Shown here piece by piece: positions 25,125 through 37,189 of a stretch of 64,000 nt of DNA. Position numbers and translations under genes: made by a program. How positions within the stretch are numbered: position 1 is the first letter of the stretch; each line of letters starts with the position of its first letter. Where the stretch lies: positions 1,014,236,771 to 1,014,300,770 of the forward strand of contig NC_056726.1 in the NCBI RefSeq assembly GCF_019279795.1. The letters run 5' to 3'. The notes below the pieces were generated by a model. It searched no databases, was not told the origin of the DNA, and was given only the letters and a program-made list of their open reading frames with translations. The stretch comes from Protopterus annectens (taxonomy: Eukaryota > Chordata > Ceratodontiformes > Protopteridae).

Positions 25125-26070
25125 GTCCTTGACTGATAAATTACAGATGACAGTTCAGTGCCCAGACAAGCTTGGATCATAAGCACAAAGGTCCAAGACT
25201 ACAAAGCATCCTGGGATTCTATTCTTTCAGTCTCTGCCTGCTCGCTATCTAAAGCTGACCAAATAACTTAAACAGGACAATTTCCCAGGTCATCTCCAAA
25301 TAAAGGAGCTTGTGACTAGGAAGTCTTACCTAATAACAAAATAATGCTGTTCCTTAAAGGATGTCTTATCCGAACCCAAGGATGTGTGTTGAATTGTAAG
25401 CTACTATTGCGTGGCTATAATAGTTTTAAAGAAGTGCAGTACTCAGTGTGATGGCAGATTTATTATTTTTATCATCCTATTTTATTCTCTGTTTTCAACA
25501 TCTGTTGTTGACACTTAATGACAGTTCATGGTAGTTATCATAGTTGTGATGGTCAAAAATAGTGGGCTGGAAATCTAAGTAAGTCAAATGAAAACCTACA
25601 TCTATAACTTTTTAATGTTTTATGATTGTCTGAAAGTCTTTTAACATTCTGAACTTTTTAAAAACAGCCAGAGAGAGGTTGTCATAGTACCACCAACTGA
25701 CCAAATTATTTCTTCTCTTATTTCTGTATACATATCTGCATTTGTGTGTATGTATGTATGTGTATATGAGGAATTGCATATGTGTGTATGTTGTGTCTAC
25801 ATCTGTCTAGCTATATATATATTGATATAGCTATAGCTAGATGAATAAACATACTCACAAACACACACATATGCATGTTTGTATCTATTGACTTTGCGTA
25901 TCCAACTATTGCTGATTAGCACAAAAATATGTCTGCCAGTGGCATGCGTACAATGTTTTCTGTTTCTGATTTAAGCTTAACATTAGGTGACCAGTGCTGT
26001 GCTGATACAAAATCATTGTGTTTAATTTACTTGTGTTTTCCAGGTTAATAGCGATGACAACAGAACTACC
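25125..26070. other. no gene recognised
   Basis: Unassigned. Around 25740-25870 there is TATG/CACA-rich sequence and an inverted repeat CTAGCTATA...TATAGCTAG (about 25808-25841). Confidence 0.45.
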
Positions 26071-26870
26071 TTATATAAGAAAATGTAAAGCTTTTAGTAG
26101 TGTCTTTGAAGTTTGAGACATATTTCTTAACATTAACATCAGAGTGGAGTGAAATCTTTCTTGCAGAGTTTCCATAACATCGTAAACATCACAGATCAGC
26201 TCCATTGTGTATATGTATACTGAACCAGAATCCTTGTCGATTAATAATTCCCCGTCCATGGATGTCAAAATATGAAATGACACCAGCAAAGGCCTGGTAC
26301 TGTTAGTATCTGTATACATTTAATAAGTAGAAATTCGCATTTCTATATGCTGTATCATCAAACCAGTCACTGCCCCTCAGGAGTTTTCCTGGAAATTATG
26401 TTTCACGGAATTCTTGAGAGAAAGAGGTTGCCTTTCGTACCATTTAGAGATGTGCACAGCTGAAGATGTTTGGAGGGATCACACAGTTTGGCCCATCTTG
26501 AATCATATATCACAAAAATTACATTCCACCACAACCGTCAGATAAAAGTTCCAGTTTGTCTCATGTTGAAACATCAGCAAAAGTTTATGAAACTTGATAA
26601 CAATAAATTACCTTTTAGTAATAGCTGAAAACCCTTCCCCATTCAGATAAAATAAGCTTGATATGACATTGTATTCCCATCTTGATCTCTGCAGATCCAG
26701 CAGCAGCATTTCACAATCAAAATCGGAATGTTAGTGGAAAGCCCCCTCCCCCCTAAAGAAGTGTTTTCTGAAAGAACAGAATCACTGATAATATCCTGAA
26801 CTCCACGCAAAGAAGTGTTGCTTGAAGTCACTTCATCAGACGATACTAATGCTGGCCTACAGATGCTTCG
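26071..26870 (-). other. coding-like stretch of unknown origin
   Basis: Several minus-strand frames here have unusually protein-like composition: 82 codons at 26071-26319 ('DSGSVYIYTMELICDVYDVM'), 62 codons at 26643-26831 ('VQDIISDSVLSENTSLG'), and an overlapping frame 'DCEMLLLDLQRSRWEYNVIS' ending just before a GT. I recognise no family and see no consistent splice pattern. A decayed gene or an unfamiliar transposon are both possible. Confidence 0.25.
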
Positions 26871-27464
26871 ATTGCCAATATCTGTGATTAGGACTCATGT
26901 ACATTTCAGCTTTCTCTCTGTTCTGTAAATTAGAAATGTATACAATCAGAACTTTAATGCACAGCAGGGTAATGTATTTTTATTACATGCACAGACATTA
27001 ACAGTGAAACAAAGTCTTTGCCCATCCTGCCAAACTGCTTTGCCTCAGCTTATATCAGTTCTTACCTGTTTTGTTCTCTGAGTTTTCCTCCTAAATCTAT
27101 ATGTCTGTTCTATAAAATGTATAATACTGTTTATGTGCTTAATCTGAGCGCATATAGCTTGTAGCTTATTACATCTATATGTCAGTCTTTTTATGACAGA
27201 TTTATTTAGTATTTGATCTCCAGGAGTTTGGACTGAGTCATTACTGTAAAACATGCTGGCAGGTTAGAATCTTTAATGGTAACTTTGTTGTTTTACTCTA
27301 ATTAGTAAAGCTTTATATCATTATTAGAACTTTAGCATCTATATGGTCATGTCAGTTGCTGAATTTTGAATTGCCCTTTTATAAATGATCACACTCAGTT
27401 TGTGACATTGTATTGTTTCACTTATAGATATTAAGATTGTAACAATCACTGTTTACATCTGTTG
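26871..27464. other. no gene recognised
   Basis: Unassigned AT-rich DNA. Confidence 0.45.
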
Positions 27465-27540
27465 TGTTTGCTCAGGTCATGAATAAAAAGGGTTCACAGA
27501 CCAATTCATTTACCCAGTTTAAAAGTTAAATAAGTAAACA
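27465..27540 (+). mobile_element. L2-clade LINE 3' tail (solo)
   Basis: 'GCTCAGGTCATGAATAAAAA' followed by 'CACAGACCAATTCATTTACC' and 'AGTTAAATAAGTAAACAAA' parallels the tail at 51069, reading plus. It is one of several coding-free L2 ends in this window. Confidence 0.6.
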
Positions 27541-27549
27541 AACTATACT

Positions 27550-28540
27550 CATGTCAACCAAAGCACCCCCAAATCCTTGTATAAATATCATTGCAAAGCA
27601 ATAGTATAAAGTACTAAAATCATCAAATATATTCCTACTGTATCGCCAATAAACTCTTCTGTAACCCTTCCATATATGCAATGATATTTGTAACCCCTCA
27701 AAAGATGAACAAAGCCCACACTAGCAACATATTTGGCTCAAACAAAAACAAGATGTCGCAAAACACTTTGCAATGATACCTTAGACTTCATTTTGATCCT
27801 TCACCGGACTTCTATTAAAGTAATGAGTGCATTGCTAATCAATTTTTAACCCTCTCACCCTTACATTGGTCAGCATTAGATAAAAGAGGAGCTTGTCCTA
27901 AGTTAGAGTCAAGCCTTTCTTTTATTGCTTTAAACTCGGCATATGAAACAAAACTCTTACAGACCACTAGAAATAAAATATGCCACTTTGTTAATCTATC
28001 ACTAATCAGACAACATCAATGCACTTCTTCAAAGAAGGTCAAATAACTCTCTGTCACTACAGGAGCTACAATTCTACTATCTTGGTTTACATATAAACTG
28101 ATCTACTGCAGATATTGCCTCATTTGTCTCTCTGACAAACTTCAAGTAAAATCCAACCCCTTTGATGTGCTCGACAACTTTAATAACACCACATTGCACA
28201 GCCTCATTGTAGAAAATCCATTGGAGAAAAGTCCTATAAACTGGCCCCCCTGGAACAGTATCATAGGAGTTTATCATGGCCCCAACCCACTGGAACAATC
28301 TACCTAAGGAATTTAGAGGTGAATTGAAATACAACAAATTCATGGAAAATGTAAAAATGTGCTTGCTTGACATTAACAAATATCATCATTTCAGAGATGT
28401 TGGCTAGTAATTCATTCCTTCCCACAAGTGCCTCATAATCACTGTTACAAACTTAGATTTTGTGGTAAATAATTAAAGTTTGTAAACACTGTAAATACCT
28501 CTAGTTAGACTATAATTCCTTAACTCCAATTTATAATTTA
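27550..28540 (+). mobile_element. old L2-like LINE, left part (target of the PLE array)
   Basis: A degenerate plus-strand LINE C-terminus: 'LSPLHWSALDKRGACPKLES' then 'HWNNLPKEFRGELKYNKFME' (to about 28400), matching the post-RT region of L2/CR1-type LINEs. A 3' UTR begins after 28410 and is cut at 28540 by the PLE array; it resumes at 41311. Numerous frame breaks. The last 16 bp, TCCAATTTATAATTTA, are duplicated on the other side of the array. Confidence 0.6.
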
Positions 28541-29315
28541 AGTACTCATATAAGGCAACCGAAATACAGGCAGACTCCTCAAAGCATAAAATGCAATGCA
28601 AATCTTTAAAGTATCACGCTGGTCACAACAAAGTAGTATAAACGAACGTTCTTTATTGGGCACAGTTAGCGCTTTCACCTCCTTGGCTTCATCAGACTGT
28701 AATCAAACCCACCACAACAGTCATTTATATATCCAACTCCCATCATTAATTGATTAATTGAAACCAATAAAAGACAATAAAAACATCATCTGCTTAGTAA
28801 GATGCAAATATAGCTTGCAGATATAACTATAACTTGAGAAACATACATTGATGTTCAAAGACAATGTGAAGCGCTTAATAAAATATCTAAAAACAAATAT
28901 ATAAATAAATGCTAGCTTGTCCAACAACTATAAAATCTATTTATTATGTTATTATGTGTAGCAAAAGTTTTAAAACTATTCATAGAATGGCTTATACCGA
29001 CCCAGAAGCCACATTTACCCCTTGAGTTAAAACGAGCTAACAATATTGCTCAACGTCAAAATAAAATGCATGAGAGTCTAATAAAAATATCCAAATCGGC
29101 TAATATATAAAATATAACATTCCTATGACTCCTACTGTCAATATGAGCTGTACCTGAAGAACCAACACTGTTGTCTAGTGAAAAATTTTACATCAGTGCC
29201 ATATACTGTCAGCTCATATCTTCACCTAACCAAAGTATCATCAAGGAGTATCATTAATTGACGCTGAACACTAATAAAGTGTATCCAAAGTATTTGCCTG
29301 CTATATGTGTCCCAT
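28541..29315 (-). repeat. PLE pseudo-LTR, copy a
   Basis: Non-coding segment between the ORF2 end and the unit border. Near-identical segments are at 32868-33640, 37190-37628 (partial) and 40476-41250 (inverted). It carries the ribozyme and an AT-rich stretch (ATTGATTAATTG). Confidence 0.85.
28662..28700 (-). ncRNA. hammerhead ribozyme, PLE pLTR copy a
   Basis: Reading minus: stem I 5' arm ACAGT, core CTGATGA, an unpaired A, stem II GCC/GGT around loop AAGGA, core GAA, stem III AGC/GCT, cleavage-site A, then stem I 3' arm ACTGT. Stem I is a perfect 5-bp complement and all invariant core bases are present. Stem III has no loop nucleotides, so a single molecule cannot close it. Dimers of two ribozymes can, as described for minimal-stem-III hammerheads. 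Hammerheads in PLE pLTRs are established in the literature. Confidence 0.85.
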
Positions 29316-31638
29316 TTATATCCCTGTTACCCTCAGTCTTCTTTTCTTTAGTATCGTCTGTATGTTTATCCTGTCATTTAGACCCGGTGGATGATCTGCT
29401 CTCAACCGGATAATCCATCTGAGTTCTAGTTCTAATGTGTATCCCTCCAGATCCCCTCCCCTGGGGCTGATGTGTACATGTTGGATAACAAAAAAACTGA
29501 ACTTGTGCGAAGAATCATACCTTGCACAGTGTCTAGCTAAGGCATTGTGTTCCTGACCATTCCTAATGTGATATATATGTTCCCTAATGCGAAACCTGAA
29601 CTCCCTATTCGTCTTACCTATGTAAAACGCATCACATGCTTCGCACTGGGCTAAATAGATGACATTGGCACTCTTGCAGTTGGTTCCTGTCATAAAGAAA
29701 AATTCTTTATGCACATGAGGAAATATGAATGTGTTACCAGTGTTGATGTAACTACACTGGTTACAATTGCCACATGGGATAGTATTGAAGCTCGTTAACC
29801 TCTTCTCCATGACTGACCTAGGCTGGAGTATCCTTTTAATATTTTCATGTTCTTATAAATGAACCTCGGTTTATCTCCCACAAGCCTCATAATCTCCTCA
29901 TCTGCTTTCAGGACATCCCATCTGTCTCCTATTATTCTCCTAATATAACTAACATCCGACGAAAATATACAGGTATACTGAGTGTATCTTCCTTCACATT
30001 ATTATATTCATCCACACCATTCTCCAAACCACTCATGGCTGTAGGATTTTGGCTGGAGAAGTATGGGCAGGCTCTTGTGCCCCTAAGTTCAATGGAAGCG
30101 TCAATGGCTCTCTTGATCTCATCTATCCTATAGGCCCTCTCTTGTAGCCTGTACCTCAGCCCCTCTATTTCTAACTTAAAACCCTCCTCAGATGGGTTGA
30201 GTCTAGAAGCTCTCATCGATTGACTCCTAGCCACGCTCTCAAAAACATGCCTGGGATGCATGCTATCTCTGTGTAGGAGTGTGTTCCTATAGCATTTCTT
30301 TCTATGAATGGAAGTATTCACCAATCCATTGCTCAATCTCATGATGTTAACATCCAGGAATGCAACAAACTCCCTTGATGAATTGGACGTAAAACATAAA
30401 AAATCCACTGATTCATTCATATATACTTCAAATTCTAATAACTCCCTCTCATTACCTCTCCACACCAGGAAAAGGTCATCTACAAATCTCCTGTAGAAAC
30501 CAACATGCTGTCTAAACCTCTCTGATGTGAAGAGTATCTCCTTCTCCCAATAAGCCATTACAATGTTGGCGTAGCTATTGGCACAGCCAGTGCCCATAGC
30601 CACGCCATCATTTTGGATGTATATGTCCCCATCAAAAATGAAAACGTTGTTCTCCAGAACAGTCTCTAAGAATAAAGCAAGTAGCTCTACCAGTCCCTTG
30701 CTCAAGTTCGTATATTTCTGTAAATACTGCATAATCCATTGAACGCCTCTGTCATTCGGAATGACGGTAAAGAGGCTGTTCACATCAAACGTGACAAAGA
30801 TGTAATCATCACCTTCATTTAACTTAGAGATATAATCATAAAACTGCAAGAGAAACTCCTTGCTATCTTTGAGAATGGATGGATTCTCATCTACCACAGG
30901 TCTTAGATAGTATTCTATATACAAGGAAAATGGTTCAGTCAACCATCCTTGTCCTGATACGATGGGTCTCATGGGAGGATTACATGTATCTTTATGTGCT
31001 TTAGGGAGACCCCTTAATGTTGGTATTAGGGGATGTTCAACCTTTAAAAATTTGTATATACCTTTGTCTATGACATCGCTTTTGAATAGATCATCTATCA
31101 TGTCATACACCAATTGTACTTTCTTCATCACGTCCACTCTATTCATTCTGCTATAAGATTGTCTGTCACTAAGTAGCTGGTTCACATTCCTCTTATAATG
31201 TTCATAGTCCATCAGCACAATACATCCGCCTTTATCCGCGGATGTAATGATGATGGAATCATCATCCCGTAAGTCCTGTAACACCCATCTCTCTATTAAA
31301 TTAAGGTTCCCTTTACTATGGAACCTCTTGGTGTTATTGTTATAAAAACTATAAAGATCATTTTCCACTAATCTAGTAAATGTCTCTAATACTGGATGTA
31401 ACAACGGGATGTAAGTGCTTGTAGGTTTAAAAACATTAGTTATGTCCTTGGTTTTATTGCCATAATCTAACTTAAGTTGTATGTTCCTGGTAAATAATCT
31501 CATGTCAATAATGGAATCGGAAATTTCACTCCTACGGTTGGGAATAAAGCTAAGGCCTCTGTTGAGTATATTCTCCTCATCTACACTCAACTGCCTTCTT
31601 GACAGGTTAATCACTATTGATTCCTTTTCTTTTCCCAT
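29316..31638 (-). CDS. PLE ORF2: reverse transcriptase with GIY-YIG endonuclease (unit 1)
   Basis: About 773 codons from the ATG at 31638 (MGKEKESIVI). This makes cDNA and nicks the target in PLE retrotransposition. RT motifs: 'SADKGGCIVLMD' near residue 133, 'LPKAHKD...MRPIVSG' at 211-229, motif A 'VTFDVNSLFT' at 282, motif B 'GVAMGTGCANSYANIVM' at 345, catalytic box 'FVDD' at 385, and 'FLDVNI' at 427. These are PLE-type rather than LINE-type. A CGNCNQC zinc-knuckle near 622 precedes the GIY-YIG domain: 'VIYLAQCEAC' near 659, 'FYIGK' near 671, 'FRFRIREH', then 'LELRW' with the likely catalytic Glu and a C-terminal 'GLNDR'. The frame is broken about once. The start is chosen because all three copies keep it, overlapping the ORF1 end by 25 nt. 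Confidence 0.9.
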
Positions 31639-32771
31639 AACTTCTTCAAAGTGGGACCTTCCATGTCCGTGTCTGAGGTCTTCCGTTTTTGGCGACCTCG
31701 ACTCATGGAACGTGACCGCCCCCTGAACTGAGATGTCTGTATCGGGAAAGGGGTAACAAAATTGCTGAAACTCCCCTCCCCGTCCGGTTTGGTTGTCTTG
31801 TATGCACAATGGTTCTTACTGATAGTAACAGCATCTTTCTCTATCGTATTAGGCCCAACATCTATACCTACACCTATTCTACCACTGTCAATGCTCGCAG
31901 TGGCAACACTGTGAGGTGCATTAATATGCTTCTGTTTAGTGTTAATAACTTCCGGATACAAATTGCGGTCATTGATATGATTGTTGACAACATTGTCAAC
32001 CACTGTCACATCAGATACAACTTCACAGTTAACATTAGTATCATGCATCAACATTTCATTAGTCCCATTGTCCTTCATAGTGTTCCTTCGGGTTTTAAAG
32101 CCAGTCTTATTATTTACAATAAAATTATTACCAGTCCTGGGCCAGGAGAACACCTGGCCTAACTTAAAATCAGTAATATCACGTTCTATTTTATTCTTCT
32201 TTAAGTCCAGCAAACGCCGTTCATACAGCGACACATTGTCAATAAGTTTCTGTATCCCTACCATCGCTTTTGGAGAAGTATATTTAGAGACCAAAACCGC
32301 AAACTTTTTATTGACTTTTTCTCTTAAAGTATCTTCTTCAGGTTTATGGAACTATATTAAAAGCTTCATATAGTCGAAGCTAAGTTCCATATTCAATTTC
32401 TGCCACTTTAGAAGTAATTCCGGAAAAAGATTACCTGTAGTTGGCATCTTCAACACTCGGAGGCCACGAGGAATGATCCGCTTCTTCAGGCAGGCTTCTA
32501 AATGCTGCCTTTGTAGTTGTAGCCTCTTTAGCTTCATGGAATCAGCTTCTATATTCCTCAGCTCTTCCGACATCGCAATGAGCTCTGCAGCGTTATCCCC
32601 TTCGGGTCCACGCTCCCTCTCCGGTTCGTAAATAAGTAGCGGATTCTCCTCACCAGCAAGGCACTCACGGAATCTCCCTACATTGTCCTCCGACCATAAC
32701 ATCACTTCTGGCCTCGACGTCACTTCTGGCGTGTATGCTAATTCAATCTCGTCTCCTCCTATGAACGCCAT
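31614..32771 (-). CDS. PLE ORF1, unknown function (unit 1)
   Basis: Two parts in one register, from MAFIGGDEIE to 'KKLWEKKRNQ'. The first part (about 140 codons) has an acidic start and a helical charged stretch 'MKLKRLQLQRQHLEACLKKR' that could form a coiled coil. The second (226 codons, 31614-32294) begins near 'VSKYTSPKAMVGIQKLIDNV', is Asn/Thr-rich in the middle ('RRNTMKDNGTNEMLMHDTN') and ends with a basic 'GRSRSMSRGRQKRK' tail that could bind nucleic acid. No named domain recognised. The basic tail and upstream position suggest an RNA-binding partner of ORF2, which is inference. Continuity between the two parts is broken in this copy. The MAFIGG start is a guess; the open frame extends upstream through the ribozyme. 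Confidence 0.6.
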
Positions 32772-32867
32772 GCCCTCAGCTTGGATAAGCGTTACCAAAA
32801 AACTAAAAACAATAATCCAAACCCAAGCTGATAAAATATCGGTTGCCCAACTCAAATAAACAGTCCA

Positions 32868-33640
32868 AGTACTCATATAAGGCAACCGAAATACAGGCAG
32901 ACTCCTCAAAGCATAAAATGCAATGCAAATCTTTAAAGTATCACGCTGGTCACAACAAAGTAGTATAAATGAACGTTCTTTATTGGGCACAGTTAGCGCT
33001 TTCACCTCCTTGGCTTCATCAGACTGTAATCAAACCCACCACAACAGTCATTTATATATCCAACTCCCATCATTAATTGATTAATTGAAACCAATAAAAG
33101 ACAATAAAAACATCATCTGCTTAGTAAGATGCAAATATAGCTTGCAAATATAACTATAACTTAAAAAACATACATTGATGTTCAAAGACAATGTGAAGCG
33201 CTTAATAAAATATCTAAAAACAAATATATAAATAAATGCTAGCTTGTCCAACAACTATAAAATCTATTTATTATGTTATTATGTGTACAAAAGTTTTAAA
33301 ACTATTCATAGAATGGCTTATACCGACCCAGAAGCCACATTTACCCCTTGAGTTAAAACGAGCTAACAATATTGCTCAACGTCAAAATAAAATGCATGAG
33401 AGTCTAATAAAATATCCAAATCGGCTAATATATAAAATATAACATTCCTATGACTCCTACTGTCAATATGAGCTGTACCTGAAGAACCAACACTGTTGTC
33501 TAGTGAAAAATTTTACATCAGTGCCATATACTGTCAGCTCATATCTTCACCTAACCAAAGTATCATCAAGGAGTATCATTAATTGACGCTGAACACTAAT
33601 AAAGTGTATCCAAAGTATTTGCCTGCTATATGTGTCCCAT
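32868..33640 (-). repeat. PLE pseudo-LTR, copy b
   Basis: Lies between ORF2 of unit 2 and ORF1 of unit 1. For unit 1 it acts as the 5' leader and for unit 2 as the 3' UTR, as expected for a shared pLTR in a tandem array. Confidence 0.85.
32989..33027 (-). ncRNA. hammerhead ribozyme, PLE pLTR copy b
   Basis: Identical in core, stems and length (39 nt) to copy a. It starts 4327 bp from copy a, exactly one unit. The predicted cut is about 230 nt upstream of the MAFIGG start of unit 1 ORF1. Confidence 0.85.
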
Positions 33641-35959
33641 TTATATCCCTGTTACCCTCAGTCTTCTTTTCTTTAGTATCGTCTGTATGTTTATCCTGTC
33701 ATTTAGACCCGGTGGATGATCTGCTCTCAACCGGATAATCCATCTGAGTTCTAGTTCTAATGTGTATCCTCCAGATCCCTCCCTTGGGGCTGATGTGTAC
33801 ATGTTGGATAACAAAAAAACTGAACTTGTGCGAAGAATCATACCTTGCACAGTGTCTAGCTAAGGCATTGTGTTCCTGACCATTCCTAATGTGATATATA
33901 TGTTCCCTAATGCGAAACCTGAACTCCTATTCGTCTTACCTATGTAAACGCATCACATGCTTCGCACTGGGCTAAATAGATGACATTGGCACTCTTGCAG
34001 TTGGTTCCTGTCATAAAGAAAAATTCTTTATGCACATGAGGAGATATGAATGTGTTACCAGTGTTGATGTAACTACACTGGTTACAATTGCCACATGGGA
34101 TAGTATTGAAGCTCGTTAACCTCTTCTCCATGACTGACCTAGGCTGGAGTATCCTTTTAATATTTTTCATGTTCTTATAAATGAACCTCGGTTTATCTCC
34201 CACAAGCCTCATAATCTCCTCATCTGCTTTCAGGACATCCCATCTGTCTCCTATTATTCTCCTAATATAACTAACATCCGACGTAAAATATACAGGTATA
34301 CTGAGTGTATCTTCCTTCACATTATTATATTCATCCACACCATTCTCCAAACCACTCATGGCTGTAGGATTTTGGCTGGAGAAGTATGGGCAGGCTCTTG
34401 TGCCCCTAAGTTCAATGGAAGCGTCAATGGCTCTCTTGATCTCATCTATCCTATAGGCCCTCTCTTGTAGCCTGTACCTCAGCCCCTCTATTTCTAACTT
34501 AAAACCCTCCTCAGATGGGTTGAGTCTAGAAGCTCTCATCGATTGACTCCTAGCCACGCTCTCAAAAACATGCCTGGGATGCATGCTATCTCTGTGTAGG
34601 AGTGTGTTCCTATAGCATTTCTTTCTATGAATGGAAGTATTCACCAATCCATTGCTCAATCTCATGATGTTAACATCCAGGAATGCAACAAACTCCCTTG
34701 ATGAATTGGACATAAAACATAAAAATCCACTGATTCATTCATATATACTTCAAATTCTAATAACTCCTCTCATTACCTCTCCACACCAGGAAAAGGTCAT
34801 CTACAAATCTCCTGTAGAAACCAACATGCTGTCTAAACCTCTCTGATGTGAAGAGTATCTCCTTCTCCCAATAAGCCATTACAATGTTGGCGTAGCTATT
34901 GGCACAGCCAGTGCCCATAGCCACGCCATCATTTTGGATGTATATGTCCCCATCAAAAATGAAAACGTTGTTCTCCAGAACAGTCTCTAAGAATAAAGCA
35001 AGTAGCTCTACCAGTCCCTTGCTCAAGTTCGTATATTTCTGTAAATACTGCATAATCCATTGAACGCCTGTGTCATTCGGAATGACGGTAAAGAGGCTGT
35101 TCACATCAAACGTGACAAAGATGTAATCATCACCTTCATTTAACTTAGAGATATAATCATAAAACTGCAAGAGAAACTCCTTGCTATCTTTGAGAATGGA
35201 TGGATTCTCATCTACCACAGGTCTTAGATAGTATTCTATATACAAGGAAAATGGTTCAGTCAACCATCCTTGTCCTGATACGATGGGTCTCATGGGAGGA
35301 TTACATGTATCTTTATGTGCTTTAGGGAGACCCCTTAATGTTGGTATTAGGGGATGTTCAACCTTTAAAAATTTGTATATACCTTTGTCTATGACATCGC
35401 TTTTGAATAGATCATCTATCATGTCATACACCAATTGTACTTTCTTCATCACGTCCACTCTATTCATTCTGCTATAAGATTGTCTGTCACTAAGTAGCTG
35501 GTTCACATTCCTCTTATAATGTTCATAGTCCATCAGCACAATACATCCGCCTTTATCCGCGGATGTAATGATGATGGAATCATCATCCCGTAAGTCCTGT
35601 AACACCCATCTCTCTATTAAATTAAGGTTCCCTTTACTATGGAACCTCTTGGTGTTATTGTTATAAAAACTATAAAGATCATTTTCCACTAATCTAGTAA
35701 ATGTCTCTAATACTGGATGTAACAACGGGATGTAAGTGCTTGTAGGTTTAAAAACATTAGTTATGTCCTTGGTTTTATTGCCATAATCTAACTTAAGTTG
35801 TATGTTCCTGGTAAATAATCTCATGTCAATAATGGAATCGGAAATTTCACTCCTACGGCTGGGAATAAAGCTAAGGCCTCTGTTGAGTATATTCTCCTCA
35901 TCTACACTCAACTGCCTTCTTGACAGGTTAATCACTATTGATTCCTTTTCTTTTCCCAT
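33641..35959 (-). CDS. PLE ORF2: RT with GIY-YIG (unit 2)
   Basis: Same domain order as in unit 1: PLE-type RT with the FVDD box, CGNCNQC knuckle, then GIY-YIG and 'LELRW'. Start by homology at the ATG overlapping ORF1. This copy looks broken in about three places and probably makes no full protein. Confidence 0.85.
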
Positions 35960-37093
35960 AACTTCTTCAAAGTGGGACCTTCCATGTCCGTGTCTGAGGT
36001 CTTCCGTTTTTGGCGACCTCGACTCATGGAACGTGACCGCCCCCTGAACTGAGATGTCTGTATCGGGAAAGGGGTAACAAAATTGCTGAAACTCCCCTCC
36101 CCGTCCGGTTTGGTTGTCTTGTATGCACAATGGTTCTTACTGATAGTAACAGCATCTTTCTCTATCGTATTAGGCCCAACATCTATACCTACACCTATTC
36201 TACCACTGTCAATGCTCGCAGTGGCAACACTGTGAGGTGCATTAATATGCTTCTGTTTAGTGTTAATAACTTCCGGATACAAATTGCGGTCATTGATATG
36301 ATTGTTGACAACATTGTCAACCACTGTCACATCAGATACAACTTCACAGTTAACATTAGTATCATGCATCAACATTTCATTAGTCCCATTGTCCTTCATA
36401 GTGTTCCTTCGGGTTTTAAAGCCAGTCTTATTATTTACAATAAAATTATTACCAGTCCTGGGCCAGGAGAACACCTGGCCTAACTTAAAATCAGTAATAT
36501 CACGTTCTATTTTATTCTTCTTTAAGTCCAGCAAACGCCGTTCATACAGCGACACATTGTCAATAAGTTTCTGTATCCCTACCATCGCTTTTGGAGAAGT
36601 ATATTTAGAGACCAAAACCGCAAACTTTTTATTGACTTTTTCTCTTAAAGTATCTTCTTCAGGTTTATGGAACTATATTAAAAGCTTCATATAGTCGAAG
36701 CTAAGTTCCATATTCAATTTCTGCCACTTTAGAAGTAATTCCGGAAAAAGATTACCTGTAGTTGGCATCTTCAACACTCGGAGGCCACGAGGAATGATCC
36801 GCTTCTTCAGGCAGGCTTCGAAATGCTGCCTTTGTAGTTGTAGCCTCTTTAGCTTCATGGAATCAGCTTCTATATTCCTCAGCTCTTCCGACATCGCAAT
36901 GAGCTCTGCAGCGTTATCCCCTTCGGGTCCACGCTCCCTCTCCGGTTAAGTAAATAAGTAGCGGATTCTCCTCACCAGCAAGGCACTCACGGAATCTCCC
37001 TACATTGTCCTCCGACCATAACATCACTTCTGGCCTCGACGTCACTTCTGGCGTGTATGCTAATTCAATCTCGTCTCCTCCTATGAACGCCAT
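35935..37093 (-). CDS. PLE ORF1, unknown function (unit 2)
   Basis: Near-identical to ORF1 of unit 1, including the coiled-coil-like stretch, one 'RRNTMKDNGTN' segment and the basic Ser/Arg tail. The coding frame looks broken about twice. Confidence 0.55.
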
Positions 37094-37189
37094 GCCCTCA
37101 GCTTGGATAAGCGTTACCAAAAAACTAAAAACAATAATCCAAACCCAAGCTGATAAAATATCGGTTGCCCAACTCAAATAAACAGTCCA

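Larger units (their letters stand above)
28541..32867 (-). mobile_element. PLE unit 1 (4327 bp)
   Basis: Reading minus, the unit contains ORF1, ORF2 and then a ~775-bp non-coding pLTR-like segment (28541-29315) with a hammerhead ribozyme. Its 3' end is the left border of the whole array. It looks nearly whole, with about two breaks in its coding sequence. Confidence 0.9.
32868..37189 (-). mobile_element. PLE unit 2 (4322 bp)
   Basis: Head-to-tail with unit 1 and near-identical to it, with the same gene order. The 5-bp difference in length comes from small indels. It looks mostly whole, with a few breaks in coding sequence. Confidence 0.9.
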
